Shown: positions 37,038 through 48,565 of the stretch, in pieces
How positions within the stretch are numbered: position 1 is the first letter of the stretch
Layout of the letters: each line of letters opens with the position of its first letter
Source: Auricularia sp. M13
Lineage: Eukaryota; Basidiomycota; Agaricomycetes; Auriculariales; Auriculariaceae
Reading direction: 5' to 3'
NCBI GenBank assembly: GCA_037042915.1
Contig: CM073193.1
Coordinates: 6,820,001-6,884,000, forward strand
Length of the DNA: 64,000 nucleotides
The notes under the pieces: generated by a model
Seen by the model: only the letters and a program-made list of their open reading frames with translations
Told to the model about the DNA's origin: nothing
Database searches by the model: none
Program-made: the position numbers and the translations under genes

Positions 37038-38690
37038 GATGGGCAGCGCAGTTCGAAGGGCCGGAAGAGAACGAGCGCGCTTCAAGGTCTCTGCACGCGC
37101 CATAAGAACGGATTGGAACTCGCAGCGGAACAACTACCGAAGGCCCCAAGTGTCTAAAAGTTTTCAGCGCAGCTGGGAGGTCGAGACCTGGCCAAAAAGG
37201 TCCACATCAATAGTCAATCCGGCTCATCTAACCGCCGTGAGCTGCAGGGCTCTGAACGATAGCTTTCTCTCTCAAAGTTTCCGCGCCGCTGGCGCCTTCG
37301 GAACGACTAAAACCCCAAGCTGTGTTTGGTTCAGTCGCCCCCTGAGGTCTCGGGCAGCAGCGTCGACGCTAGAACGAGGAAACATGAGCGGCCGTCACTG
37401 GCTGACAATTGGCGGAAACGGCGGCCGCCACGGATCGCGACGAAAATGGAACTGCGGCACCAGCGGAGCGCCAAGTAACGACGCCGACCGTGTTGCCACC
37501 AGCAAGCCCGGACGAAATGCAACAAACCTTGGTTCCTGCATCGTCTCACAGCGCCTCCACGCGGCTCGCGCCCTTCCCAAGCTGTTCCTGCTCCACATCG
37601 CTCGTATTTTTCGGGCACTCGATGAGATAGCTCGAGGTGGCGTGGTTGGTCCAGACCCTGACTATATATCGCATCTGCAAATCCACATGTGCGCGCGGAG
37701 ATGTCCTCGGCATGTCGGCGCGCTAGCTTTGTCCCCGAGCTATCCGTCGGCTATTGTGTCTTTAAGCCGGGGTCATGAGCATGTTTGAATGAGAATGCTT
37801 GCAGCATTTACGGTCGCTGGAGTGACCGACGAGCGGCCACTGAGGAGCAAACACTGTCCCCCTACTAGGCCGCCGTATGCGTCAGCGGCGCGCGCGCGCC
37901 CGTGTTGCCCCCTGCGTCAGCGTGGGAACATTTCGTAGGCTGACTGACAGGGGCGAGGTGGAGCGCGGGAGAGTCCTCCTGAAGATCATTGATCAAATCC
38001 GGCGTAGGTACATAGCACGTCGGGGGAACCCGAAGAAACCTGCCAGGCATAGGATAGTTGTGTGAAATGCGGATACGGCTACAGTTCTGTATGCAAGAAT
38101 CATCGTTCTTGGTCCTCAACACCGTCTCTACAAGACTTCGTGTGGGTGGGAAGATGCGCCAGTGACAGGAGGGAATCGTCAAAGCCTTCGATGCCGGTGA
38201 GAAAGTGGGCCGACGCATCCTCTCCCGCGGCAACATCTTTGCTCGACGTCTGCAACACAGCACAACCGCGCAGGTTGAGCATGAGCCGCAGTGTTATGAC
38301 GACGGGAATCCTCGAAACGTGTCAATCGTCGGGCATCCATCAGTCGAAGACTCATCCTCACATGATAGAAAATCTGCGAGATATTACCACGACCTGTCAG
38401 GTTGATGAACCCAGCGTCATGCCCGGTGAAATCTCACCCTGTCGTGATGACCTTCTCATTCGACTGCAACGAATCACTTCGTGAGTTTTCGATCGTGCGG
38501 CGGAGAGATGGTCACCAGCCTTGCCATACTACAAGGTACATTAGACCATCATTCTGCGCGAACGAAGACACATACAGTGAACATGAGGGTATTAACAAGG
38601 TAGCATGCCAGGATGGCCCTGTGCATTGAATAGGATCGTCAGTATTGTGCGGATGGCTGGCATTGAAGGGACGTGGGCCGCTACATAAAG
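37038..38690. other. Intergenic, 1.65 kb, no supportable gene
   Basis: A 252-codon + frame (37030-37788) overlaps the monooxygenase start and has no motif; its composition suggests a chance frame in GC-rich DNA. Nothing else found. Confidence 0.45.
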
Positions 38691-39666
38691 TATCCTACAC
38701 CTAATCACGCCGTCAGCCACCACTCCAAGCCTTTGAGACAGCGAACCCAACTGGTACGCACCATCACGCAGGAGAACGGGCACGACGGGGGCGGACTTGT
38801 TCCGCCGGACATACGCGATGGAACGCACGAGCGTGAGGCCGAAGATGACGCAGTCGTACGCGAACGGGACGCTGCACGTGAGGATGCCGAACGCGCTCTC
38901 CGGCACGCCCGACAGGCAGCCGCGCACGCGTATGCGCGGGTGCATCTCCGAGTGCGCCGCGAGCTGCACGCTGCGCACGGTGCTGAAGACCAGCACGCCC
39001 ACCTCCGCGGCGAGCAGGCCGCCCAAGACGCAGCGCACGCGGGTGTCGTGGTTGTACAGCGCGGAGGTGCGCAGCGCGAAGGCGCAGTGGCAGAGGAGCA
39101 CCGTCAGCGTGATGAGCGACCCGGCGATCAGGGCGTATAGCCCGCAGCTGTGCGGGGAGGGCGTGAGAAAGGCAGAGGATAGTTGGGATATTCAATACCT
39201 CTGCATGTCAAGATGTCAGGGAGCCATCGCCAAGGGAGTTATGTCGCAGACGCGCCTTTTCGCCAGTCGGATGGAACCACGCAGCTTCAAGAGCAAGGAA
39301 AGTCGCGAGCGGCACATATCTTATCTGTACTCCCATTAATATCAGCCCCAGAGAGTTTGCAGCCAGGGAAAGCACGCGCCAACGCCCATAGGAGAGTCAC
39401 AAAGTTCCATCTACTGCTCCAGACGAGCTCTATCTCCGCGTCGAGCGTCAACACTTGCGCGCGATTCAGCCACCTGGAAGCACGACGCAGCAAGCAGCAC
39501 GCACGCCAGTCGTAGACGCCCACGCAGAACGCAGCCAGCATAACGTATTGGAACCGCAGCCTGCCAGTGCACGAGTCAAGCCATGGCAGCGGACGCCGCC
39601 GGTGCTAGCTCACACGTTGGAGAACCACTCCTCGTCCGCCTCGTCCACGCGCGACTCGGAAGCCAT
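38691..39666 (-). CDS. DUF6533-like multi-pass membrane protein
   Basis: The start MASESRVDEADEEW leads through an intron to LRFQYVMLAAFCVGVYDWLL and TLDAEIELVWSSRWNFV, the signature of the Agaricomycete DUF6533 membrane-protein family (Y-D-x-L-L-T-L...E-x-x-x-x-W). The next helix is ARYVPLATFLAL. After a stretch where I cannot fix the exon join (39140-39300), helices continue: GLYALIAGSLITLTVLLCHC, LGGLLAAEVGVLVFSTV, FAYDCVIFGLTLVRSIAYV. The conserved LLRDG block then runs into a last intron and a short ending GVGYFM. Family members usually continue with one or two more helices after RDG, so the C-terminus may be truncated or out of frame. Function unknown. Confidence 0.6.
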
Positions 39667-40436
39667 CTGGAGGCGCAGCACGAAAGCGAGCAAACTTGAA
39701 GGGACGCAGAGATAGAGATAGAGACTCGGACGCGGACGTGCCCTCTGGCAGGGCATACAGTATCAACCGCAGCCGGCAACCCCTCCCGGCGCCCATGGCC
39801 AGTGGGGACGCTGGAGCGGTGAATACCCGGGCATCCGGACACCAGATATCGACCACGTCGGTCCATCGAGCTGACCGGCGGGCCCAGCACCACACCCCCG
39901 GACGGAGGACTCGCTGGCGACCACAGATACGCAGTCACCGTGACGGAATGTTGTGTCGATTCGGGTGAGCGGACAGTCCGTGTTGAGGAAAAGGACATGT
40001 TATCTTGATCTGTATGGGCATGCACGCGGCGATCTTGCACCTTTGCTGCCAACAGCGGCCGGCGGACGCATGACGAAGTGGGACAGGCCCCGTGCACCAG
40101 CACCCACTCTCCACCGTGACACTGACAGTGGAGGAGGTGGGCGTGGGAGGCAGCACCGAGGAGCCTTCTAGCCCGGCGGACAGGGAAACCGAGAGAACCA
40201 GTCTAGCTCGCAAGACCTGAACCTCCGAGAGTACTAGTAAGTAGTTTCATTCCTGGCGTCTGTATTACGAGACGAACACTTTAGTTGCTACAACGGGTTA
40301 ATATGTAATGTACCTGACGGGAGGAGTTCGAATGGTGAGTGGTGCTACAATCGTCCTATGTATAAGCGTATCCGGCAAGAGCACCACCGAGCCTGCGCCT
40401 ACGCGCAGAATGGGAATGGCTGGCTTAGGAGACCCA
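39667..40436. other. Intergenic
   Basis: No supportable gene; frames of 60-175 codons overlap on both strands without motifs. Confidence 0.45.
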
Positions 40437-41924
40437 TCATTCCGAGCCGTGCGCCTCGTGCGTGCGCGGGTCGTCGGCAGCATTGCGCGTGCGACCGCGG
40501 CGCCGACGCGTGACGTTTTTCCACTTGAGCGACGTGGCGCGCGTCAACGACGCAGCGCGCGACAGCAGACTCATCCGGCGTCCTGCAAGGACAATCAGTA
40601 ACTGTACCCGTGCAAATCGATGAATGAATACGACACTCACCGAGGCTCGCCTTCCCGCTCTCCTCCGTGCGCGGAGCATCCTGGTCTTGCTGGATGACAG
40701 CAGTGAGGGCATGGGCAGGCTCCGGCGGCGCACATCGTGCACGCAGTCGTCCGAATCGCACGATCCCTGCTCCTCCCCGTCGCGCTCTTCCAGATCCTCC
40801 GCCTGGCCGACGGCCTGGGCAAACGTCCCCGGGGCGAGGAGAAACTCGTCGCTAGGCGAGCGCGGCGTCTTCGGGGCGCCATGGCTGTCGCTTGAGCTCG
40901 AGTCGGTGACAGCACACTCGTCCTTGGCGCGGTCGCAATCAGGTCTTCCCTCGCTCAAACCGGGACTGCCAGACGCGTCACTAGAGCTAGAAGCTCCGGC
41001 GTCGACTGGCAACGGCGGCAGGTCACGGTTCATGCTGCTCCGCAGGGCGAGCTGGCTGGGACGGACGGCAATGATGCCCTGGGAACGCGGTTCGTAGGAA
41101 ATGTTGGGCTGGGAGCTGCATCGGCTGTGGGTGTGTGAGGCGTCGGGGGTGGCGGGTCCATGAGCCGTGGGCGACCACGGATTCCCTGCGGCGCGCAGCA
41201 GACGATAATAGTCGCTGGAACTGTGCGGGCGCGGGCCGGAGGCAGAGTCCGGGTCGTGCTGCGGGGGTGGAGTGCCACCAAGGTCTGCGGTGGGCGAGGA
41301 GGCGGCGGTGATGAAAGTCGCTGGGCTGGCCGGGCGCGAGGACGCGGTGTGATGGGAGCGCGCAGAGTCGCGGCGGAACTGGCCCAGACCGGGCGGGAAG
41401 AACGAGCCGTCCTTGAGGTTCGGGGCCTCCACGACGGGCGAGTACAAGTGGGGTGTAGAAGACGGATGCGGCGTCGAAGCGGTCCCAGGCTGGGTCAGGA
41501 TGGTGCTCGCTGAGCGGCGTAAAGAGCTCGTTGGAGGAATAGGTGGCAGAGGACGGATTCGAACCCACGTCGCCTCCGCCGGGTTCTGACATGTAACGCG
41601 AATGGCGGGGCAGGGGGTGCTGCAGCTGTGCGGCGCTCGGCAGCGAGCGCTCTGCAGACTGCGCACGGGGCGCGAAGGGGCCTGGCACGAGGTCAGCAGC
41701 TGAAACGAGGTTATTAGGGAAAGTAGGCGCACATGGTGCTCGTCCTTGCGTTTCTTGCGCAGCACCGACGGTTTCGGGCTGGCATTGCTGTCGGCGGTGC
41801 TGGACGCGGACCACGGCCAGGGCAGGGCGGCGTTGGGCTGCTGGGGGTCTATCGCGTTGAGCAGACGCCTCCTGAGCGACGGGCGCGAGCGCTTTGGGGC
41901 GTCCGTGCGAGGCGAGACTTGCAT
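40437..41924 (-). CDS. Hypothetical low-complexity, disordered protein
   Basis: A frame of 495 codons rich in Ser, Pro, Arg and Asp/Glu, without a recognisable domain. The best-looking blocks are NLKDGSFFPPGLGQFRRDS, SYEPRSQGIIAVRPSQLAL and DLPPLPVDAG. The start MQVSPRTDAPKRSRPSLRRR could be a basic targeting or nuclear signal. A likely intron begins near 41731 (gtgcgc). Between about 41480 and 41700 the neighbouring frame (NPSSATYSSNELFTPLSEHH) looks more protein-like than the long one, so the long frame may be interrupted by an intron or a lost base. Another GTGAGT...TTGCAG intron near 40578-40635 would end the protein early. Probably real coding DNA, but boundaries and function are unknown. 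Confidence 0.45.
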   Translation of the reverse strand: MQVSPRTDAPKRSRPSLRRRLLNAIDPQQPNAALPWPWSASSTADSNASPKPSVLRKKRKDEHHVRLLSLITSFQLLTSCQAPSRPVRSLQSARCRAPHSCSTPCPAIRVTCQNPAEATWVRIRPLPPIPPTSSLRRSASTILTQPGTASTPHPSSTPHLYSPVVEAPNLKDGSFFPPGLGQFRRDSARSHHTASSRPASPATFITAASSPTADLGGTPPPQHDPDSASGPRPHSSSDYYRLLRAAGNPWSPTAHGPATPDASHTHSRCSSQPNISYEPRSQGIIAVRPSQLALRSSMNRDLPPLPVDAGASSSSDASGSPGLSEGRPDCDRAKDECAVTDSSSSDSHGAPKTPRSPSDEFLLAPGTFAQAVGQAEDLEERDGEEQGSCDSDDCVHDVRRRSLPMPSLLSSSKTRMLRARRRAGRRASVSVVFIHRFARVQLLIVLAGRRMSLLSRAASLTRATSLKWKNVTRRRRGRTRNAADDPRTHEAHGSE

Positions 41925-42320
41925 AGAGTGGAGGTGAGAGGGTGACGTCCGGGATCTAGCCGCGCGTCATTCCCGCGGACAGCCCCGCACACCCCGCCAT
42001 TGAAATCTTGAATGACCGCACAACATCCAGGCACCGGGGAAAAGAAAAACGGGCAGATGAGAGGTCGCATTGAGTAGTTTACAGACTGAAGACAGTTGCC
42101 ACACGTTCGTGCAGGGATAAGCACAGGGCAGCTGACCCCCCCCCCGTCTGACCGAGCCTGTGCCGGAGTGGGAGGCCTGTTTCATATGCACGGGGTTGTG
42201 CTGGCGAGACGAGGAGAAAACCGGGACAGCGCGCGGAGTTGGACGGCTTCTTCACTCACATTTTTTCGCGACCTCGCCGAGGCCCCGCTCCCCCTTTCCC
42301 CTAATCCTCGGTCTGCTCTA
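41925..42320. other. Divergent promoter region
   Basis: About 400 bp between the disordered protein (-) and the phosphate carrier (+). Contains a 10-base C run at 42137-42146. Confidence 0.5.
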
Positions 42321-43424
42321 ATGGCTGTCTCTCCAACTGGCAAGTGGGATGCTCGGTCCGTGCGCTCGCTGCTGCTGCTTCGTTGCTCCCGCTCACTCAG
42401 CACTCGCAGCTATCTGGGCCCCGTCCCGCACGACGTCTCGTACTACTCGAAATGTCTGCTGGGCGGCGCCCTCGCCTGCGGCGTCACCCACGCAGGCATC
42501 ACCCCGCTCGACGTCGCCAAATGCAACATGCAGGTCAACCCGGCCAAGTACAAGGGCACCTTCTCCGCCCTGGCCCTGCTGCGCGCAGAGGAGGGCTCGC
42601 GCGGCATCTGGAAGGGCTTCGGGCCCACCTTGTCGGCTACTCGCTCCAGGGCATGTTCAAGTACGGCCTCTATGAGGTCTTCAAGGACACCTACATGAAC
42701 GCCGCAGGCGAGGAGGCCTCCAACAAGTACAAGCCGCTCATCTGGGTCGCTGCCTCCGCCTCCGCAGAGGTCTTCGCAGACGTCGCCCTCTGCCCGCTCG
42801 AGATGACCAAGGTCAGGATCCAGACGTCCCCGGCCGGCACCTTCCCCGTGCCCTTCGCCCAGGCGCTGGCCGCCATGTCTGCCCAGAAGGCGACCACCAA
42901 GTTCCCCTTCGGCTCCCTCGTCCCGCTCTGGTCGCGTCAGGTCAGTCAGAAACGATTTCGTATCATCATCCTAAAACTAATCGCAACAACAGATCCCGTA
43001 CACCATGGCCAAGTTCTTCTTCTTCGAGGGCATCGTCTCGCTCTTCTACAAGCACGTCTTCACAAAGCCCAAGAACACCTACTCCAAGTCCACCCAGCTC
43101 GGCATCACCTTCGCCTCCGGCTACCTCGCAGGCGTCATCTGCGCCGTCGTCTCCCACCCGGCCGACTCGCTCGTCTCGCTCATGGGCAAGGAGGCCAACA
43201 AGGGCAAGTCCATCGGCACCATCGCCTCCGAGACCGGCTTCGCCACCCTCGCCACCAAGGGTCTCGGCACCCGTATTGTCATGATTGGCAAGTCGTCGTC
43301 TCCATTCATTCTCGTGTTGTTGACTTACCCACACACGTTACCAGGTACCCTCACCGGCTTCCAGTGGTGGATATACGACAGCTTCAAGACCGCCCTGGGC
43401 CTCGGCACCACCGGCGGCAAGTAA
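42321..43424 (+). CDS. Mitochondrial phosphate carrier (SLC25 family)
   Basis: Imports phosphate across the inner mitochondrial membrane for ATP synthesis. Three carrier repeats are visible, each with a PX[DE]XX[KR]-type signature: THAGITPLDVAKCNMQ, VALCPLEMTKVRIQ and VVSHPADSLVSLM. IWKGFGPTL, YSLQGMFKYGLYEVFK and TGFQWWIYDSFK are typical of the phosphate-carrier subfamily (Mir1/Pic2). Near 42630 the frame breaks between FGPTL and GYSLQG: the sequence reads TTGTCGG where TTGGTCGG would be needed, so one G appears to be missing. Everything on both sides is intact, which suggests a consensus error. Two introns: about 42939-42991 (GT donor) and 43288-43344, which must use a GC donor (GCAAGT) to join MIG to GTLTGFQWW. 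Ends TTGGK before TAA. Confidence 0.9.
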
Positions 43425-44103
43425 GCTGCTGCTCCGATAAAACGACGGGACACTTGCATTCTGTTTCCCTGACTTTCGCTCCGGAACGTCACGAGCCATA
43501 TGTGTATAGAGTCATAGACTGGCATCCGCAACGACTTTTTTTTTATTGCTCGTGCAACTACCAACCCACCCCCCCACTCAACGTACATAATGCTAGAGAA
43601 GAAATGCGAAGAGTATCCTACATTCACCTCCTTCACGCACGTTCGTCAGCATGATTATCTCACCGGCGACCTGACAAAGACTTTTCCAACCGTGCCCGAA
43701 TTTCCGACGGCCCGTATGTTCCGCAATTGTCCGGCTGTTACACCCCTGCCCCCAGGCTGCTCCGAGTTGCTCGACGTGTTTCAGACGTATTTGGCATTCC
43801 AGGCTACGATGCAGCTGCTTCGTCTGAGCTCTATGAAACTACTCCTAATTTTATTTTTGGTCCTGCGATTGCTGGTCTCGCGTTCAGCTTCTTGAGCTCG
43901 GTGCTGAATGACCTTTATTTGAGCTACTAGTACTGTGTCGACCGTACGACAAGATGCCTATTCTACTGCCTTGCAAGCCGCACTGCTTCCTCGCGCAGAC
44001 GATCGCGATGCGCTCCGCCCCGAGACCGCCAATTCTCATCGCGACCGTGGCGCCATCGGTCCGCGTGCACAGCTAACGGACTCCTGGCCTCGTCGACTGG
44101 CAG
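43425..44103. other. Intergenic
   Basis: A few short frames (43590-43930) but no consistent gene. C- and T-rich runs near 43537-43575. Confidence 0.5.
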
Positions 44104-44110
44104 TATATAT
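44104..44110 (+). promoter_or_regulatory. TATA box of secreted paralogue 1
   Basis: TATATAT 63-69 bp upstream of the ATG at 44173. Confidence 0.5.
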
Positions 44111-44172
44111 GGCTCTGAAATCCTCCTGGATTCTTCAGCGACCCAGCACTCTCAGGCAGATCAAACTCTAAG

Positions 44173-45232
44173 ATGCGCTTCCTCGCCACCGTCGTCCTCG
44201 CTCTCTCCTTCGCCGCGACCAAGCTCGGCGCACGCGCCTCGCCGGTCAATGCTGGTGAGTTTCATCTCGTGGCTCTGTGATTTGCGCATGCTGATTCTGT
44301 TGGTCGCAGAAGCGAAAAGCTCGAGCAAGGCTGTTTCGACCAAGTCGATGACTACGACGCGCAAGACGACTGCGACGCCTACGCCTACGAAGAGCGTCAA
44401 GTCCAGTGCGTTTATGATGCAGTCATCGCGCGTGGCTGTTGATGCTGATTTTCCTTCAGCGTCGACGGTCAAGTCGACTTCGACTAAAAAGCCTACGAGC
44501 AGTTCGTCGACGAAGAAGACGACGTCTACGTCCACCAAGGCGGCCTCGTCGACGCACAAGGCGACGAGCACGACCAAGGCCACTGCCAAGCCTTCGTCGA
44601 CCACCAAAAAGGCGTCGAGCACGAGCAAGCATGCGTCACCACCTCGAAGTCCACAGCCAAGCCGACGACCACGAAGAAGTCGACCAGTACGTCTGTCAAG
44701 TCCACGTCCACGAAAAGTCGTCCAGCACGTCGACCAAGGCCGCTACCTCTACCAAGTCCACTTCGTCCGTCAAGTCGACGTCTACCCCGAAGACGACGTC
44801 CAAGTCCACCGCCATTTCGACCACCACGCGCAAAGCCACTTCGAGCGCCCAACCGACGCCGACGTCTACCGACGATGGCGACGACGACGACGGCGATGAT
44901 AGCGACGACGATGGTGACGATGATGGCGGTGACGATGGTGACGATGACGGTTCAGACGACGGGGATGATTCGGACGGCGGTGACGATGGTTCTGACGGCA
45001 CCGACGATGGGTCGGACGATGGTGGTGACGATGGATCTGATTCGGGCGACGACGGCGCAGATGACGGCACAGACGATGGTTCAGACGATGGCTCTGATGA
45101 CGGCGTCGACGATGGGTCGGATGATGGCGTCGACGATGGGTCTGACGGCTCGGACGATGGGTCTGACGATGGAGGGATGACAGCGACGATTCGACTGACG
45201 ATAATGTCGATGACGATACTGACGACAACTAA
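44173..45232 (+). CDS. Secreted polyampholyte protein, paralogue 1 (Lys/Ser/Thr-rich, then Asp/Gly repeat)
   Basis: Signal peptide MRFLATVVLALSFAATKLGA, a short spacer, then about 140 residues almost only of Ser, Thr, Lys and Ala (STSTKKPTSSSSTKKT type), then about 130 residues of Asp/Gly/Ser repeats (DDGSDDG units). A strongly basic, probably O-glycosylated half is thus joined to a strongly acidic half. Two introns sit at the same places as in paralogue 2 (53047-54091), after ASPVNA and before STVKSTST, proving common origin. Compared with that intact copy, single bases appear to be missing near 44636, 44715 and 45175; restoring the frame gives an acidic end DDNVDDDTDDN. No family recognised; possible roles (cell-wall protein, cation or Ca2+ binding, mineral or polymer interaction) are guesses. 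Confidence 0.7.
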
Positions 45233-45589
45233 ATAATGCGGCGTCTCGTCCCATAGACTAATATCTTATTACTATATTTTTGTACCTCACCTCCTGTATC
45301 ACACTCATTTGGGCAATAACAAACCGTCTCTCCTTTTTTCTGGCGAACATGCGAGACGTCTCTCAACACGATGCAGCAGAATACATATGTACATATCCGT
45401 TTGGGCTGCTTAACGCGACGCGACGTGTACAGAGATGGCAATTGAGTCCACAAATTCTCAGGATCCAAGCAGAATAACTGCAACATTACGCGGTAGCGCG
45501 ACCGTGGTTGTATTGATATATTCAAGGAGAATGATGAGGCTTTACAAAGCGCATGTAACTCTTCGGTAGGGGAACATTTTCAAAGCAGG
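45233..45589. other. Short intergenic region between convergent genes
   Basis: 3' flanks of the secreted protein and the esterase; AT-rich around 45260-45285. No gene. Confidence 0.5.
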
Positions 45590-46830
45590 CCCGAACAGTC
45601 CAAAACTTCGTGAATCTTCTGTGCAACATAGTCGTGCGCATGCGGTGAGATATGATAAGTACCGCCTGCAGCATCCCGTTAGTGCGAGAAGACACCAGCA
45701 GGAATCAGAGCGCACGCACACCACGCGACGTCGTCGCCCGTTCCATAGCTCACGGAGTCCACGAAGCCATACTGCTGAGGGTTATCCAGTATTTGCGTCA
45801 AGAGGAAGTAGGTATCCACAGTCCAAATTGAGGCCTTGAACAACATGTGGGTCAGCGGCTCGGCAGAATCGATGTGGGCAGAACTGACCTCAGGATGGTC
45901 CCGCTCGAACGTACTGACACGATCCACAAGCTTTGCGTTGAAGTCAAGCACCGCCGCACGAAATTTTCCTTGCTCAGCGGTCGAGCGAGAGAGCATCTAA
46001 AGCTCTATAAGCCATGTATGCGCTGTCCGCGACGGTCTGACTCACGAGAGGCGAGCGGTCTGTCGGTGGCACGTCGAAGAGCAGGAACTTGCGTGCGCCG
46101 AGGTCGAACAATCGCTGCAGGTTCCGGAAGTAGCTGTCGATGAGGTCGTCGCGGAGGCTGAAGCAAGGCGTCACTCGCTTCCGCGATTTTAGTGTACCAT
46201 AGGAAGATCGTACGCGGATAGGTTGCCTTGCCAGAGGTACGACCCGCCGACATCGTTAATGCCAATCCAGAAGGAGAACAGCGCCGTGTCTGCGGTCCAG
46301 AGGCGATCGTTGAGAGACGCTAAGCCCGCGTAAGTCTGCTCAAATTCGTCAATTTGCCCAGAGATGGTTGGGACGGTCGGAAAAGCAGGCTGGACGAGGG
46401 AGGCGTTGATGGTCGCCCCTGCCAGGAGGTCAGGCTCTACGACTGTCGGTCACATTGCGACACATTACCGGCACGAGCAAAATTATAAGCATACGTCGCG
46501 CCGGTGTTATACTTGACACCCGCATAGTAGACGTAGTTTGGGACCGCGCCGCAAGCAGTACGCCCCGGAAGCGCAGGGTTGCCTACAATCACTATGAGCA
46601 TAAGGCAAATGGAGGAAACGGGCTATACTTGCCGAATGGATTCGCATCATTAGGCTGTGTCATGCTCTGGTTGAACAACGTCTCCGTGTACCTAGATAAA
46701 TGTGTATCAGTTACTGGATAACCCGTGATGGAGATTCGTACGAGTCCCCAAAGATAAACCAAGACGTTGTCGTTGCCGCCTTGACAGTCGCCACAGAACC
46801 GATGAGCGTGAAAAGCAAAGGGAGCTTCAT
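45590..46830 (-). CDS. Secreted GDSL esterase, CE16-type acetylesterase
   Basis: Signal peptide MKLPLLFTLIGSVATVKA. SGNH/GDSL blocks in order: SWFIFGDSYTET with the nucleophile Ser; a block around PALPGRTACGAVPNYVYYAG; FSFWIGINDVGGSY with the GxND Asn; LGARKFLLFDVPPTDRSP; and GTYHISPHAHDYVAQKI supplying the catalytic His, with an acidic residue nearby. This is the pattern of carbohydrate esterase family 16, enzymes that remove acetyl groups from hemicellulose-derived sugars, which fits a neighbourhood with a xylanase. The intron at 46583-46632 must use a GC donor (GCAAGT) to join NPFG to NPALPG. A join near 46445-46470 (ARAG to EPDLL) would need an intron of only 26-32 bp, so a base may be missing there. 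Last intron at about 45665-45717. Start fixed by the signal peptide. Confidence 0.85.
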
Positions 46831-46890
46831 ACTGGTGTCCAAGGAGAAAAGGCCGGCAAGTTTCTGTAGGAGTCTCTAACATGCTGTCCC

Positions 46891-46896
46891 TTTATA
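46891..46896 (-). promoter_or_regulatory. TATA box of the esterase gene
   Basis: TATAAA on the (-) strand about 61-66 bp upstream of the esterase ATG. Confidence 0.5.
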
Positions 46897-47402
46897 GGTG
46901 AAGCTTCATCTGTGTCTTGTGCAGATAGAGAGCACATGGTATTGCCCCGAAGCTTCAGTAGCTTCAGTCGTTTATTGGCGCTGCTGCCAATGGCGCAGGT
47001 GACGATCCGTGGGCAGGACCATGCGATCATGCAGGGCTTGAAGTACTTGGATGACGCAGGCGGTGCGGATATTCGCAAAGCAGCCCACACGCACTAGACG
47101 ACCTCGCAAGGGCCGCATATCACAATACGAAGCATTCTGAAGCCCGAACTGACAGTCGAAGTTTCGAACATATGCGACCGTCGAGCTGAGACTGAGAGCT
47201 ACCGAATGCAGACGCAATGGATACGTCTTGTTGGTCGCAAGAGTGTCCACAGGCGCGTGCCAGGCCATGCTCCGGTCGGCGATATGTGTACAGTTGCTGG
47301 GACAGCCAGAGATAGTTGCAGACGGAGAAGCTCCAGCCATTCATCGCGCCACGGGATCGGAAGCACCCGCGATGTGAAGCCCAAATGCGTTCAATCACAG
47401 TG
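46897..47402. other. Intergenic with an unassigned (-) frame
   Basis: A (-) frame at about 47340-47105 (SGCPSNCTHIADRSMAWHAP, then VRNFDCQFGLQNASYCDMRP) looks protein-like with several Cys, but I could not extend it or name it. Confidence 0.35.
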
Positions 47403-47805
47403 AACGGTCAACGTTCGTTTTCCGTCCCAAGTTTGAGCGTTGCGTGCGAGAAGCCGTTGGGCTGCGTCCAGGCGTGCATGGCAGGCTGAAACTTGACGTC
47501 GACGTTGCAAGAGAGGCGTGCCCCATGTGGGACGCTGTAAACCTCAACGCACACGCCGGTTCCGGTGCGTCGTACGCGAATGCATGATTCTGCCTGATGC
47601 TAACGTCGTGGAATGTAGCCTTGACACCGGCATTCCGGGATATAACGGCCTCAAGCATATGGGCTGCTACGTCTACTGGAACGGCATCGACTTCTGGGGC
47701 ATGAAGAACGACTATCCCATTGACCTCATCTACTTCACGACGCGCGCAGACGGCACACGCGAGCTCCACGTTCCCTCCACGAATACAACTCTGACTCGGG
47801 CCTAA
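47403..47805 (+). CDS. Orphan fragment, unknown
   Basis: Two adjacent + frames look coding: about 47403-47560 (RSTFVFRPKFERCVREAVGL and PMWDAVNLNAHAGSG) and about 47615-47805 (GIPGYNGLKHMGCYVYWNGI, then WGMKNDYPIDLIYFTTRADG). They are separated by a sequence with gtgcgt...gtag intron ends (about 47561-47619), but splicing there leaves the frame off by one. No start codon is clear. I do not recognise the family; the aromatic, ordered composition of the second part suggests a real folded domain. It could be the 3' end of a gene whose 5' part has decayed. Confidence 0.35.
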
Positions 47806-48513
47806 TGATGTCGACCATCAACATGTATCAGTAATACTCGCCGGACCGGCCTTCCTCGTAGCGAGGACGTCGAGCGCGGGCTAACCGAACCAAGCGGGCT
47901 GACGGATTCACCATTGCTAGATGCAAGCAGCGTCCTTACCTACCGGCTCATGTAATCTCTGTACGCCGCGCGTACCTGGCAACTGTCGTTCTTTCCGGGT
48001 TTACTAGGTGTAATCCATACATCGCTTCTAATGGAATCAATACATCGCGATTTTTGTACAGTACAACGCAAGATCAATGATTTAAATGAGGCACGTTGTC
48101 AATCCTACATGCTTCGCAGGTTTCTTTCCCTGTTGTCTCGCCTATAACCAGTATATTGGCTGTAAGCGAGTCTCAGGCTCGTGGCAAATTGCCATTTTCG
48201 CTCCTGACCTCTTGCCACAACTATGACTACCATACAAGCTTTCTGCCCTACAAATTTGAATAAACAATTTCCAACGGCGCACTGAGCCCGCAGTTCAGTT
48301 TAACGATGACCAATGCCACGCCCTCGGAAACGTCGGAGGCTCCCAGCTGAAGAGAATCGAAACTGTCCAGGCGCTAAATATAGTAGCATGCCCTCCGCCA
48401 GTTTATATATATTGAACGTAAGTACCAGCTACATGGATTCAATCTGATAATTCCTGTTGCGGTCGACGCTTCGACCTTTCAGGCGCTAAGATTATGACGT
48501 GATGATACAGGCC

Positions 48514-48565
48514 GGTCACAATCACGTGACTCCACGGCAGGTCACGATCACGTGACTCCACGGCA
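48514..48565. repeat. Two tandem 26-bp units, each with a TCACGTGA palindrome
   Basis: 48514-48539 and 48540-48565 differ at one base. Each contains GATCACGTGA or AATCACGTGA, a CACGTG E-box bound by bHLH proteins such as Cbf1 in other fungi. About 830 bp upstream of the FunK1 start. A regulatory role is possible but unproven. Confidence 0.6.

Noticed and set aside
37030-37788. 252-codon + frame overlapping the monooxygenase start
   Set aside because: It overlaps the start of a well-supported gene on the other strand and has no domain.
41540-41600. GGATTCGAACCC, looking like a reverse-strand tRNA T-arm
   Set aside because: The 5-bp T stem does not pair and no acceptor, D or anticodon arm fits around it. 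The stretch lies inside the long (-) coding frame.
44874-45230. Asp/Gly repeat as a simple microsatellite only
   Set aside because: The frame is kept over the whole block in the intact paralogue, with matched intron positions and a signal peptide, so it is coding.
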